NCBI GenBank assembly: GCA_910589415.1
Contig: OU342630.1
Location: 19,067,867 to 19,131,866 of the forward strand
Length of the DNA stretch: 64,000 nt
Direction of reading: 5' to 3'
Source: Malachius bipustulatus
Taxonomy: Eukaryota; Arthropoda; Insecta; Coleoptera; Melyridae
Shown piece by piece: positions 11,866-23,960 of the stretch. Made by a program: the position numbers and the translations under genes. Under the pieces are notes generated by a model, which saw only the letters and a program-made list of their open reading frames with translations, was not told where the DNA came from and did no database searches. How positions within the stretch are numbered: position 1 is the first letter of the stretch; each line of letters begins with the position of its first letter.

Positions 11866-13544
11866 CCAGACTTCCAGTCAAGGGGTACGGGACAGAGAAC
11901 CTGTTTTCGTCTCCTACTCCGCCATCCGCAACCCTACATCTGCAGGTGCATGGTCTGCAGTCTGTACCTATTTGTTTCCGTGAGAATACAAAAAATTTAA
12001 ATGAAAATGAAAATATCACTTCCCACCCAGTCAGTACGCTCTCCGTCTCAGTCTCAGTTCCAGTTCTAGTCTAGATGTTGATGCTGATTTAGCGTGTGAT
12101 TGACTGATTGACATGATAAAGTTATTATAACACGAGTTACGAGTTATAACACCAAAGTAAAGTGAGTGATGGAATTACGTTACGTGCAAAGTAAGTACTT
12201 ACCTAACAAAGTTTTCAATCAATAATAATAAATACCTATTTTAACATTTTCATAGGTAGGTAGGTGCGTATCTGAGCTGAGATACGATTTCTGGGATTGA
12301 TGGATTTAAAAATGGCGATACAGGTGTGAGAAAAAGTTACGTGCAAAATACATTTTAGTGGTGGCCTTTTCTACCCTTCAAAACAGCAGGGAAAAATTTG
12401 CAAATTGTCCACTGAATGTATTCTCAATAGCAGATCAGGTCGAGATAAACGCCCAGTGAACGAGACAAGAATGATGTAAGTATAATAATACTCATACACA
12501 TTTATAATTATTATAATTACTTACATTAATTTATAATTACATATACACAAAACTAATAACTGGTACCTATAATGTGCAAAATAATAATCTAGACTAATTT
12601 TAGAGGCTGTAAAACCGTCCTATTCGGGAAGAGAGCAGCTTTTAAACTTTTACCATGCACCGACATGCGAAATTTTGTAAAAGAACTGAAAGATTGGCTG
12701 AAGTTAGCAAAGTAGAGACACTGATTCAATAAAAAGACACAAAAATAGTAAAAGGAGGAGTAAGAAATAATTAATATTATATGTATACAACAGTATAGAG
12801 TGTTACCAAATATTAATTTTGTTTTCTCGAATATTGAATTTATGCTTTATGTTATTAGATAGTGAGCGAACTTATAAATACCTAACAGAAAAAAATATTT
12901 GCTTGTGTGGTAGATTCATTCTCACAAAATTAATATCTTTAACAATAATTTTAATTATTTGAAGACATACAACTATTAATGTTCAATGTTTTTTTCAAGT
13001 TAAGGCTGCATTTTCCTAATAAAAACTTACAGTTTATTAGGTGTTTTTTTCTGATGCCCTAGTCATTTGTAATTTCCAATTTGCAAAATTTAATTTTTCT
13101 AGTTACTATAAAACTTTTATACAGCTTGTTATAATAGGCAGAAGGACATATTGAATTCATAGGTTCAAATTTATCTCGTTTTTTAAGTAGGTATTATAGA
13201 GTATTATTAGGTATTCAGAGTTATAGCAGCAAATGATACGAGTCAGATTCAAATAATAAATATATCAAACCATAAACCTTAATAATCCTGTTAAAAAATG
13301 ATATATTTATTGATTACTGATGAAGATTAATTTGGACCTATAGTGAAAATCAATAGAATAAGGTAAGTATAACTTTTTTCAATTATATTTTTTGCTAATA
13401 ATGATTCTAAATTAGGTACCTATACCAAAAATAAATTTTTGACTGGGTACTGTATTAGGTAATTGGTTTCTTTCAAGATTTTTTTTGTGGATTTTTCAGT
13501 ACATGAAAGGATTACAAAAATATTTACCATAGAGTGGATTATAG
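11866..13544. other. Interior of the 4-kb element, no gene recognised
   Basis: A relatively GC-rich patch (11,866-12,070) contains overlapping short open frames on both strands (11,810-12,074). None has a recognisable domain. A CTCAGTCTCAGTT-like simple tract is at about 12,040-12,065. The remainder is AT-rich and featureless to my reading. Confidence 0.5.
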
Positions 13545-14010
13545 ATAATATACATCCTAAGAACATACGTATACAATTGGGTGTTAATATACGTATACGA
13601 TTGCGTGTCAACATACGTTTAAATTTAATTAAAAAGTAAACGCCAAATATACGTCTTTAAGATACGTATAGCATTGAGTGTCAACATACGTATATGATTG
13701 CGTGTCCACATACGTTTAAAATTAATTCAAAAGTGAAGGTAAAAATACGTCATTTAAATACGTATAGCATCGAGTGTCAACATACGTAAACGATTAGGTG
13801 TCAACATACGTATACGATAGGTTGTCCACATACGTTTTAAATTAGTTCAAAAGTGCAGGTAAAAATACGTCATTTAAATACGTATAGCATTGAGTGTAAA
13901 AATACGTATACCATTAGGTGTCAACATACGTTTAAAATTTATTCAAAAGTGAAGGTAAAATATATGTCCTTTAGATGCGTATAACATTTGGTGTCAATGA
14001 ACGCGTAAAA
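13545..14010. repeat. Degenerate TACGTA-rich tandem array
   Basis: CATACGTTT recurs at about 13,612, 13,709, 13,829 and 13,925 (spacings 97, 120, 96). The longer spacing comes from an extra ~24-base subunit of the form CATACGTATACGATTGGGTGT. The motif TACGT occurs more than twenty times in ~450 bases. It lies close to the right end of the 4-kb element and could be a subterminal transposase-binding array; that role is inference. Confidence 0.8.
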
Positions 14011-14507
14011 TCGGGAGTCAAACATACGTAGAGAATACGTTTATTTTCAATGTTAAAAAATACGTTCTTATAAATACGTTTATAAGTGGATTGTTTTTAA
14101 TATGTAGAAAACGTTTCTTTTAAACCTTTAAAACTATCACTATTTAAGACGTTTTTACCTCATTTATTCAGATAGTACAAATAGACCTTTATTCTTTCCA
14201 ATGTTATATACGTTTAACGGGCGGACATTCGAACGTTCGTGCGCACGTAGATCATCGACCGTATCTATACGTACGGTAATACATGAATAAAAACGTTTTT
14301 TAAACTAAAGTGTGCTGCTTGGGATGATGTGATACTTGATTCTGTCGTAGCCCCTGGGGTGTCTGCAACCCATAATACGCTTTGGAGTTTCTTTCGCGGC
14401 CTTTGACTTCTCTTGATAGATGTCGCTCTTTCCTGAGGTCACTGGAAACCGGGGAAATTCCGATCCATAAGAGTGTCGATTCATACAGCGATGCATATCC
14501 TTCCGGA

Positions 14508-14568
14508 TTCCAATATAGTACGCTGACGAGGTCTAATGAGACCGAAACGGCCGTCCGTGCTTTTGGAA
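14508..14568 (+). ncRNA. Type I hammerhead ribozyme
   Basis: All conserved parts are present in order. The outer stem I half TTCCAA (14,508-14,513) is followed by an internal loop and inner stem I GTACG (14,518-14,522). The core CUGACGA (14,523-14,529) fits CUGANGA. Stem II is GGTCT/AGACC (14,530-14,543) with loop AATG. GAAA (14,544-14,547) follows, then the short stem III C-GGCC-G (14,548-14,553) and UC, giving predicted cleavage after C14555. The returning stem I strands CGTGC (14,556-14,560) and TTGGAA (14,563-14,568) pair with the first two. The very short self-complementary stem III resembles retroelement hammerheads known to act as dimers (Penelope-like elements, schistosome satellites). 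Host element not identified. Confidence 0.88.
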
Positions 14569-17500
14569 CTCTGTTTGGATGTGTGTTGCTGTATAAGTCG
14601 AAACTCTTTATTTGGATTTTCAGGCGCTTCAAACTTGACAACTGTCAGGACGATGGGTGAAAACCCGACTCCAATCGACAGGCTATTAATTGTCATTATA
14701 CTCTTAAGACCTACCTACCTACGGTGTTATTATGATCAGTTGAGTATACTTTGGCTTTTTTAATCTTCATGAAAAGACTGACTTCGCTATAAGACTACAT
14801 TTTACACTGAGTCCAAGATAAGAATACAGAATGAGTATATGGGAAACCGTGGGAGATACATGGTAGGTTAAATGAAGAAAAAGTTGTAAACTAGAGGACA
14901 ATGCAATGGCAGAAAGAGATTTTAATTTTTTTTTTAATTTTGAATAGATATGAAAGAATTCAAATTTTCAATTTTACTTTTTCTTATTTATTGATGTTAC
15001 ATGGCAGATTTTGAAAAACTGATACCACATTGTCAGTGCAGTTATTAACCAGCATTATCTTTGCGATGTCGGTGTATTTATCTGACGATTCATCTTTGCA
15101 GGGCCGGACAGAACTTCGATTTTTTACATACGGACCTGGATTTTGATTTGCAAAGATATATTTTAATTTCTTGTACTTGTCAGATTGTGATGACGATAAC
15201 ATACGAGTCCAAGAAATTCAATACGAGCACATACAGGCTGTCAGTAAATGAGTGGGACATAGCTCAACTGCCGCTTTACGATCACAAAAATAAGCGATTA
15301 AACGAAACATAATCTTAGTACAAAAATGCTTTCTCAAGAAATTATATCACCTTAAAGAAGTAAATTCTAAATTCAGGATTGTGTATTATTTCAGTAACGA
15401 AAACTGCGATCAAGCTGAAAATTGATACGTACTACAACCTACGTCAGTTTTAGAGTAGGTCGAACGATTCTATCGTTAAAGTCTTGCAGCATAATGGAGA
15501 GGGCGCTGTCGGCAGATATAACTTATATTTACACTAGAAAATTATAACTCTTTTAACTGATTTATGTCAACAGAGCTGTACATGTGAAGTAGAGTACATT
15601 ATTATTCAAGTTTCTAATTAAAATTTTTATTTTGTACCCGAGTCAGAAGATTGCAAAACGAACGAGGTGTATTGAGCAATCTTACGAATAATATAAAATC
15701 ACTTAGAATATGTATATCATATACTTTTTTTTCTATAAACACTGATAAAGATATTATGTTCAGTCTGGCAACAATAAAACGGACCGAAATATTGTACGGC
15801 AAGTGGGCGCAGTTTATCTGGTGGTCGAGTATGCCCGTGGGATTAAAACTCAATGGGGGGGTAATGGTATCAATGGGGCCTGGTATCAAATTCGAATCAA
15901 TCTAAAATTTATCAAAAAAAATTTAGCACCTCAGGACATACTGGTCAATTATTGCATATTGGCAAGGTAGATAAGCTTCTAATTTGTTTATAAAATCTCT
16001 AATGTTTTGAAACTACAATATTTCGAGTGATTGTTCTAAAAACTTTTTGGGTTTCAGTCAGTTGGTATACCTATAACCTTTTGCCCAATTTATAACCAAC
16101 ACTCGGACAAAAATAAAACTTAAAAAAATATTTTCCATAAAAATTTTTTTCTGTAGGTATAATTGCCGTCAAAATCAACACATGTTTTACTCACACAAAA
16201 CACGTCAACTTATATGATATTTTATTTGCAGTTTAATTTTTTACTATTACCTACTAGAAGTAAAATTATTTTTATTATAATATTATAACTACGTTGGATC
16301 CGGTGAAGTAGTGGGATTTTCATGTTATTTTTCATGTTATTTTTTTTAAGATATATTGCTGGTATATGTGAGTTAAAAAGAGTTAAAAAGAGTTTCCAGT
16401 AAGAATAATTCAGAGTGAATTGATCTTAACATACTCATAAAATTGGATCACATTCTCAAGTACTTAGTTTAAATGTTTCGGAGACGTATACATTCAATAA
16501 TGAATCGATTTCCAGCAGAATCATGCATGCTTTCATCAATTCTTTAAACTTTATTTGAAATTTTAACAGCAAAGTTTGCTATACTCTGTATATCTAACTT
16601 CAATAATTCAGCGAATTTGAGCGCAACTCGAGCAGAAAGTCACTTAATCATCGGGTTACAAATGGGATTAAAGTGAGAACATACAATATCTGGCAAACAT
16701 GCTGACATTATGTAAATATTTCAATGAATTTTGAACAAGCTGCACGACGCATATTAAAAAAGGTAAAAATCACTTGAAATTTATTCCTGAACTAGTACAT
16801 AAATTACGGAATGATGCTCATGGGAAATCAGTAAAAACTTCAATAACCTTCTGAGGGCGGAATCTAAATTGTTACCTTTCTTTGAGAGAGCCTGTGGTTA
16901 CCAGCAAACCGCCATCTAGGGATCGATAAACACGATTTAAGAAGGAAAGTGATTCCTATTTCGTACTAAGCGCCTTTAACCAACTCATTGCTCAGTGGGA
17001 ACCGGCCTTGAGGGTCCGCCCTTGCCCATTCAGGTCTTTCTCTAGCTCTAGCCACATCGCAAACATTTGCATTTCTTTCTGAGAGTTTGTCGAGCCGACC
17101 ATCGCAATAAAGTACAGCTCGGTTGAGAAATTTCAAGTGGAGCTAATTTCGATGTAATTACCTTGGAACTGCCTCAAAATGTACGTTCTTAATCTTCTTC
17201 TTATAAATTGGTGCATTAGTCTTCACTCTTAATTACAGGTTTAGAGAGTTCCTGAGTTCATTAAGTTCAATCCAATGGGAATAGATCATTACTGTTTTCA
17301 CACAGACTTAAGACTTCAAATAGATAATTTTCTAGGAGAAAGTATAATTATTGTCTAAGGAGGGAGTAAACATCATTTAAACTGTGGTTATCGAAACTCT
17401 GTAGAAACTAAATTTATTTTACAGAGAAGCTTGTTAAATTAAATATTTAAATTAAATATCAGATTCCTCCTACAATATCACAGGAAAAATTTACCGCATC

Positions 17501-17710
17501 ATCTGTTCTGACGTAATTTTTAATTAAAATAATTAGCACATGAAAGCTCTCCAATATACTCCCGTTGGCAGGGATACAATGATACAAAATACAAGGTTTA
17601 GCATACCTAAAGGTTATAAGTTAAGGTTTAATTTTTACGAAAAATTTAGATATTTCTTGAAAAGGCTTATATTACATTCTAATTTGTAGCAACGTTTTTT
17701 GTTATAAACA
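14569..17710. other. Unclassified DNA, no gene called
   Basis: The 14,300-14,760 stretch around the hammerhead is open on both strands (up to 113 codons on the minus strand, 14,300-14,641) but shows no reverse transcriptase or GIY-YIG motif. Opposed open frames at 14,984-15,312 and 15,614-15,905 are unrecognised. A patch at about 16,850-17,160 is less AT-rich and contains GTGGGAACCGGCCTT (repeat-end-like, compare 19,700-19,730) and a CAATAAAG signal. It could be a retroelement end, but I cannot prove boundaries. Confidence 0.45.
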
Positions 17711-17712
17711 TA

Positions 17713-18013
17713 CAGGTTGATTCACCAGCAGACCGACATAGCCAAGGGTAGGTGTAGTTTCTCAGGGCGGTTCAGGATCTGGTTTTGAAATTTCTCTGAG
17801 GTCCTTCGTTTTGATGTATTCATTGGGATTCGTGCATTTTGTTGAAATTTTTGATGAACAGTATCTTTTGAACGAATTGATGGAATTTATTGAAATTTGG
17901 TACATATGCTCTGCCAATGACACTTAATAAATATCATTTTCGCCGATTCGAAAACTGCAGGGCCGTACTTAATTTTTCAGGTCTCTATCAGTTTTGTCAA
18001 AAAGTTCACCCTG
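17713..18013. mobile_element. Possible short CAGGGTG-type element
   Basis: TA|CAGGTTGATTCACC (TA 17,711-17,712) and GTTCACCCTG|TA (TA 18,014-18,015) bracket 301 bases. Only the first few bases of the two ends pair, so this may be two unrelated ends. Confidence 0.35.
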
Positions 18014-18255
18014 TATGCATTTTATTCAAAGTTTAATACCATTTTCTAAGACTACATGAAAAATGCTACAATTGCGGTATATAAATTACTTGGCACCATT
18101 AAACTGAATCGAGAAGAAAATAAAAACTTTTATTTTTTTCAGGATTTCAAGTCATGGTTGTTAATCTTTTTCAAAAAATTAAATGTAATTTTTCAAAACT
18201 TGCGTATTTGTAGTTATTTCAAATAACTTTGCTTGATCTACAGATTTGCCCAAGA

Positions 18256-18551
18256 TTAGGGAGATATACTTTTTACAAAAAAAAAAAAAAGGAGGGAGCA
18301 TCGGTCTTAACTATGTAGGCAAGACAAAGTCGCTCCACTCGGGTAACACGGGATCTCGAGCATCTTACTCATTCACCCAGCCTCAAGTATGCCACTTAAA
18401 TTTAAACGTTCGGTCGCTTGTTTTATTTTTCACATACATTCGAAAATGCATCCGAAAAATAACACGAGCCGGTGAGTTCCGAACTCGCGACCTTAGGCTT
18501 GGTAGGCAGCGGACTGAACCGCTAGGCTACGCGAGTCTTAGGGAGATATAC
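18256..18551. repeat. 14-bp target-site duplication of the SINE
   Basis: TTAGGGAGATATAC occurs at 18,256-18,269 and again at 18,538-18,551, directly flanking the SINE. The match is perfect, which fixes both ends of the insertion. Confidence 0.93.
18270..18537 (-). mobile_element. tRNA-derived SINE
   Basis: Read on the minus strand it starts GACTCGCGTAGCC at 18,537 and has RNA polymerase III boxes: an A box (TAGCCTAGCGG) and a B box (GAGTTCGGAAC). A conserved body follows, then a 3' end GATGCTCCCTCC with a T-run. A 14-bp duplication flanks it. A second copy of the same family is at 31,347-31,831. It is too diverged in the acceptor and anticodon arms to be a working tRNA gene. It depends on a LINE partner; the partner is not known. 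Confidence 0.9.
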
Positions 18552-18887
18552 GTAATGGGTGATGGGCTGTATGCACTATGATTGAACTAAATAATAATTA
18601 TGTATCCGAAACTCGTGTTCCGACTTGGTAGATTGTAAAAAACGTTTGAAGCTCGAAGGACCACTTAATTATTACGAAAGTTCAACAAAACGAACTGTTG
18701 AATTTATTTACTTACATTTATTTACATCAGTATTTAATGAATGAATAATAATATCGCAATTTTAAGCATGAAATAACAATAAAAACGTAAAATGGTAAGT
18801 TGTAGATCGTGTAACGTAAATCGCAGATTATCGAATGTCGAATGGTTTGTGACGAATGTTGTTGTTATAGGAGAAGCGTCTTCCAAC
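18552..18887. other. Short spacer, nothing recognised
   Basis: AT-rich DNA between the SINE and the BEL remnant. The open frames at 18,734-18,922 and 18,792-19,031 are shadows of the BEL remnant on the other frame or strand. Confidence 0.5.
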
Positions 18888-19450
18888 TCAAATGGTGATG
18901 GTAACAACTTGATGAGCAGCACGTTTCAGGACACCGTTCTTCGTTTGTATCTCCACGACTCGGATAATCCCATCATTGCCAGGAATCGCAGCGGTCATTC
19001 GACCGAATGGGCGGAGCGCTATTTTCCTTAAGAATAACAAGGCCGCCGATTGGATAGTGTGAACCGGGATCCCGTTACTTCAAGTTGTTCCTCTCTTGTA
19101 TCGATGTCAAAACCTCTTTGTTTCATCTCTTCTAATAATGTTTTGAAAGTTGTCGGACTTTTCTATAATTTCCCAGCATATTAACCTTGATACTGGTGAC
19201 GTGTTCTTGTGGTAAACAGGCTAGCGAGTCTCCAATAAGCAAATGACCTGGAGTAAGGATAGAAAAATCATTTGGATCGTCGGATCGTGAATTTAAAATG
19301 ATCTCTATTTGAGTCATAAGTGTTGACATTTTTTCGAAGGTAAAAATAACGTTTTTGGCGACTCTTCGAAAATGGTCTGTGAAAGATTCAACGGCGACCT
19401 TCCAGAGCCCTCCGAAATGAAGTGACCTGGCAAGTATAACGTGCCACTTT
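18888..19450 (-). pseudogene. BEL/Pao integrase C-terminal remnant
   Basis: On the minus strand, starting near 19,445, the frame encodes FGGLWKVAVESFTDHFRRV, then a region of the form LNSRSDDPNDFSILTPGHLLIG (19,200-19,290). These are hallmark BEL/Pao motifs just after the integrase catalytic core. After a frameshift near 19,130 it resumes with the GGLVILKEN segment, and after another near 19,005 with a PGNDGIIRVVEIQT segment, ending at a stop at 18,888. That tail matches the C-terminal domain of BEL/Pao integrases. At least two frameshifts make it dead. No LTR could be assigned with confidence. Confidence 0.85.
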
Positions 19451-21560
19451 ATGTTATTATTTCCTAATAAGTAATTCTTGACCTGACAATCTTGACTAGT
19501 TTCAGTGTCAGTGAGCTCACTGTGACGCCTGAATTAATCGGCTGATTTCCGAAACGTGGTTCGAGACAAAGGTTATCTACTTCTTGGGGTCGTTCGATGA
19601 CGCGACAACACGAAAAAATTGCGGGGGGTCTTCACCCTGAGTCTGGTTCCCACTTGTGCGACACCCGACGACATGACATCGTGTTGTCGCGTTGTCGCTG
19701 TCGTCGGGTGTCGGGTGAGAACCGGCCTTAAAGCTGCGCATAATTCTGCGTAAAGTAACTAAACTCGACTTCCACCCAGTGAATTCGTGCATCGGACAAA
19801 AATGCAGGCGCCATAATAATATGCTCGCTCAGAGGTGTCGCTAAAACCGTGTAGTTGAATTTAATTTTGACTGTCAGGTAAAATACGTCTTGGGATCTGC
19901 ATATTTTGAATGTTTGTTAATTTAGCGAGGACGCCATCACTTTACGAAAATCACCAAAACTCATCGAATATCCACCGCTCCTGACCACCAGATCACGAAA
20001 ATGTGGTTTCCAAAATCCACTAGATTTTCTCTAAAATGTCCCTTTTTCCATTATTCATCATGACCCATTAAATTTATTTTAGAGGGTTGATTCAGTTGTC
20101 ATCGAGAAAACCTAAGGGGTAAATACTCATAGTAATTATTATAATTCAAAATAATACGATATATACAGGCACTTTAATAAGTTTAGCAATAATTTCAGCG
20201 TAAACATTAAGTTGTTTACGCTTTTTGGAGACCATACAGACTGAGTCTTTAATAGTGCATTTCCTCAACGGTACACTGTAAGGAGTAATTCGTGCAGCAC
20301 AGGAACAGTAGTGCAAAAAATATTCCTTGTAAAGTGGCCGAAATAATTAAGAGGTAAAGTTGAGAACTTAAATTAGTTTTAAAGTATTTGTTTGCTTAAA
20401 ATAGAGACTACGGTCTCTTCTTCCAAATATCTTTTTTTTTTTCAAAAGCTCAGTTTAAATTTATCGTCGGCCTCCAGACAAAGTATCGTATAATGGCAGA
20501 AATTTAAAATTTAGTTACGCTGCTTATAAAATTTTTTTTTGCGGTTTTACCCTAACAAAATATCGTATCTGTATTATTTACATAAGAGTATTGTCTACTA
20601 TGCATAAAACGTAAATTACCGCTGTTTAATTCCACGCCAAACTAATTACTACTTTTTTAAATTTTCGTTCATTTCAATTTATTAAGGACATAATAATGAA
20701 TGATAAAAGTTTATTTTATTTTTCTAAATTTGTTTTATTTTTTGATACGAAATAACACAGCTTGGTAATAAAATAATTGATATTCCAATTGTGTTTCAGT
20801 GTAATAACAACCCAACTAACTTTGATTAGGCAAAACCTAGTTCACACAAAGTAATGTGTCTGCATTTTTTTTTTTCAAAACGTACAGTTAGCTTGCACTT
20901 AGTTTAAAATGCAAAATGAAGTATGCTACAGGGTATTAGTTCACGACAGGTGTTTTACTTTTGTCGTAGCTATTATAATACAAGTCGAGAAAACTAGAAA
21001 ACAAACATTACACCTTTCGGGCCCCTCCCGCTCCCTGTAACGCAAAAATTGGTAGACTATTGTGCATTTGGGACACTGAGAGAGGCCACAAGACGCATGC
21101 AAAAATGCAGCGAGGTAGAAATTTTTTTTGATATTTTTCCACGAATTGCTTTTTAAAATTACCATCGAGGAAATGCGCCATTAAAGACTCACCCTCTATA
21201 CACGAGACCACACGAGACCAGACGAGACCAGGTGAGACCAGACTAGACAAGACGAGATGAGATTGAGTATATCTCATGATTTGAGTATCTGAGTTGCTGA
21301 GTATCTGAGTATTTTGACTTTCAAAGTAATAAGATATATAGAAAAGTGTATTTTTTTATTTAGTTAAACAGTGACGTGCATAGATAATGATGGAAAATTG
21401 ATAAATGTCTATATCCATTTCATGACCATGTTTTCAAAGGAATTTAATTGAACTTTTCACAAACTACCCGAATGTGACATGACTACGGAACATTACAGAA
21501 AGCTAATTTGTAAAAGCGGTTTTTATGGGAGAGAGGGTGACATATCATCTGATTATTCTG
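19451..21560. other. Unclassified DNA with small repeat remnants
   Basis: A CGAC/GTCG-rich hairpin-like patch is at about 19,590-19,735 and ends GAGAACCGGCCTTA, resembling a small inverted-repeat element whose other end reads GGTTCCCAC. An imperfect tandem repeat of a ~10-base unit (ACGAGACCAC and variants) lies at 21,198-21,262. The opposed open frames at 20,941-21,277 overlap it and look spurious. No gene is supported. Confidence 0.45.
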
Positions 21561-21564
21561 TTTA

Positions 21565-22215
21565 AACTACACTTTTCTAGTTGTAATTGAGAAACGGTTA
21601 GATGTATTGCAGAATTCCTTAAATGTAATGGAGAATAGTCAAATGAAATTAGGAAAGCGTTAATTGTAATTGAGAATACTCTAATGTTATTCAAAATTTT
21701 GTAAATGAGGTTAGGTTAAATTTGAATGAAAGTACTTACATAAAATCTTAACTACAAAAAAATAATAACATATTCAGCTATAAAAACTATGTTTACATAA
21801 AAATCTTTATTACTTAAATAGCAAACTAACAGTTCTCAGAACTATCGTCCAACAAGCATTGGTTCCCTAGCTAAAGAGGCCTCATAGAACGTCGTCGAGG
21901 GCTGCGCAGCGCGGGCACAGTCACCATCAACAAACAGAGTGGTTTTAGCATGGTCATTTTAAAATTTTCAATTTTTTATAATCTCAATTTCAATTGACTA
22001 CATCTTTCCCAGTTATAATTGATAAACGCTAATGTAATTGAGAATAGTCAAATGTAATTAAGAATGCGTTCTTAATTTGTTAATTATTGTAATTGAAAAT
22101 GCGTTAATTGTGAACGAAAAAGCATCACCGGGAATTTAGAAAGCGGTAAATTAATTCGGAAAGTATCAAATGGAATTCGGAATGAGTCAATCGAAATTGA
22201 GATAATGAAAAATTC
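21565..22215. repeat. Degenerate ~20-base repeats, AATTGAGAAT type
   Basis: Variants of GTAATTGAGAATAGTCAAAT recur many times in two clusters, 21,565-21,715 and 22,005-22,215, sometimes with A/G changes. They lie at the outer edge and centre of the foldback whose arms are 21,716-22,006 and 22,178-23,960, so they are probably part of that element. Confidence 0.65.
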
Positions 22216-23960
22216 GAAAATTTTACAGTAGACTATGCTTAAGCCACTTTAAGCACTCGAAGACGTTCCATGAGGCATCTTTAGCAGCTAGGGGACTATG
22301 CCTTATTGATGTTAGTTTTCTATTTAATTACGATTTTTATGTATACCTACACAGGTTTTATAGCTGACTATGTTAATATTTTTTTATAGTTAAGATTTTA
22401 TACAGGGTGAGTTTTTTTCAATGTTTAGTACAGGGATCTCGTAAACTACTGCAGTTAGAGGAACGGTTAAATGGGGAAAGAAGTGCAGTTTTATGAGCTT
22501 AATTCGAAACAGCTTTTGTTTTTTTGAAAATCTCCATGGCTTCCTAGATATTTAACATAAAGTAAATTCCGCGGATTTCTTTACACCGAGATAGCAGTCT
22601 TATTATTGGGATTAGAGAAAAATCGTAAAGGAAAACCTTTTAGACGATTTTATAGACAATAAAACGACGGTACGATTTTTTTTATTTGTTGTGTCATTTT
22701 CGAGCTATGATGTAAACTTGTGTTTTTTTAAATGCAAGTCATAGTTGGCTATTACATCATTCGATATGTCTTTTTTTTCTAAATACAACGATATAAAACT
22801 CGATATTGTTTTTTTGGGAAATAAAAAAGTTAGGACGGTTTTTAATTTTATTTCCTCAACTTAACTAGGCGGCCATGAAGCATAACTGATAGACCTCAGT
22901 TGAATTTGAAATTATACATAGATAATTTGTAATCCTCTATGCAAACAATTATACTTAATTAACTACAAATTTTCTAATAGCCATCTAGTAACTCTCTAGA
23001 AAATATTATGAAACATTTGAATATAAAAGGTTAACGACGATTAAAATATCTGCGAAAATATTGTTCCGCAGCCCTGACAGCATTCTTTTGACACTGAATA
23101 ACATTCATATCACGCTTCTCTTGGTTGGAAAACTCCATACTAGTAATTCACCTTGCAGGTTATACGATTTAAGAACTTCTGCAAAACCTGACTTCATACT
23201 TAAAGTTCAATGAAAATTATAAGCCTCTAAGTAACTAACTGTCAAATTTTATAGTTTCACTGTTTCTGTTGTTGTTGCTAAGCAACCGCCACATTTTGAT
23301 ATGAATATTTAGTCTAAAGTTGTTCTACAGCGTAGGTAGGTATTGTTACAAGATTTTTGAAAGATTAGAATTAAAATTAATATTAAGTTCTCGAAAACTA
23401 GCTATCCCGTTGAACTATTAATTCATATAAGATTTTAAATTCAAAATTAACTATTAAATTCAGCGCCTATACCACGTATTTGAGGAAATAAAATTAAAAA
23501 CCGTCCTAACTTTTTTATTTCCCGAAAAAACGATATCGAGTTTTATATCGTTGTATTTAGAAAAAAAGACATCGAATGATGTCATAGCCAACTATGACTT
23601 ACATTTAAAAAAACACAAGTTTACGTCATAGCTCGAAAATGACACAACAAATAAAAAAAATTGTAACGCCGTTTTATTGTCTATGGAATCGTCTAAAAGG
23701 TTTACCTTTACGATTTTTCTCTAATCCCAATAATAAGACTGCTATCTCGGTGTAAAGAAATCCGCGGAATTTACTTTTTGCTAAATATCTAGGAAGCCAT
23801 GGAGATTTTCAAAAAAACAAAAGATGTTTCGAATTAAGCTCATAAAACTGCACTTCTTTCCCCATTTAACCGTTCCTCTAACTGCAGTAGTTTACGAGAT
23901 CCCTGTACTAAACATTGAAAAAAACTCACCCTGTATAAGAACTCTCATTCGCATTTGACC
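21716..23960. mobile_element. Outer foldback interrupted by a second foldback
   Basis: The left arm (21,716-22,006) is inverted at 22,178-22,402 continued by 23,936-23,960. Shared blocks include CCTCATAGAACGTC / GACGTTCCATGAGG and TAAAATCTTAACTA / TAGTTAAGATTTTA. The arm is continuous only if 22,403-23,935 is removed, which shows that the inner element is a later insertion. No coding capacity. Confidence 0.85.
22403..23933. mobile_element. Inner foldback, TA target, ~455-bp arms
   Basis: Ends are TA|CAGGGTGAGTTTTT (TA 22,401-22,402) and AAAACTCACCCTG|TA (TA 23,934-23,935). The arms, about 22,403-22,858 and 23,479-23,933, are near-perfect inverted copies. The loop of ~620 bases is AT-rich and non-coding. 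It interrupts the right arm of the surrounding foldback. Confidence 0.92.

Larger units (their letters stand above)
10365..14323. mobile_element. 4-kb element with inverted ends and internal satellite
   Basis: The left end is CCCAGGCAGCACA, the right end is TGTGCTGCTTGGG. The similarity continues inward with gaps to TTAAACGT / ACGTTTTTTAAAC. Both flanks carry AT next to the ends (10,363-10,364 and 14,324-14,325), a possible 2-bp target duplication. The body is rich in ACGT and TACGTA. It carries a 195-bp satellite (10,560-11,865) and a degenerate array near the right end. No transposase is encoded. The middle (about 11,866-13,540) is different in composition and may be a separate insertion. 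Superfamily is unknown. Confidence 0.6.

Noticed and set aside
14300..14660. Penelope-like element coding sequence around the hammerhead
   Set aside because: Both strands are open but neither shows reverse transcriptase or GIY-YIG motifs.
15061..15312. Open frame of 83 codons with an opposing frame at 14,984-15,202
   Set aside because: No recognisable domain on either strand, no repeat boundary or splice-like context.
18465..18537. A functional tRNA gene on the minus strand
   Set aside because: Same family as the copy at 31,347; it is the 5' head of a SINE.
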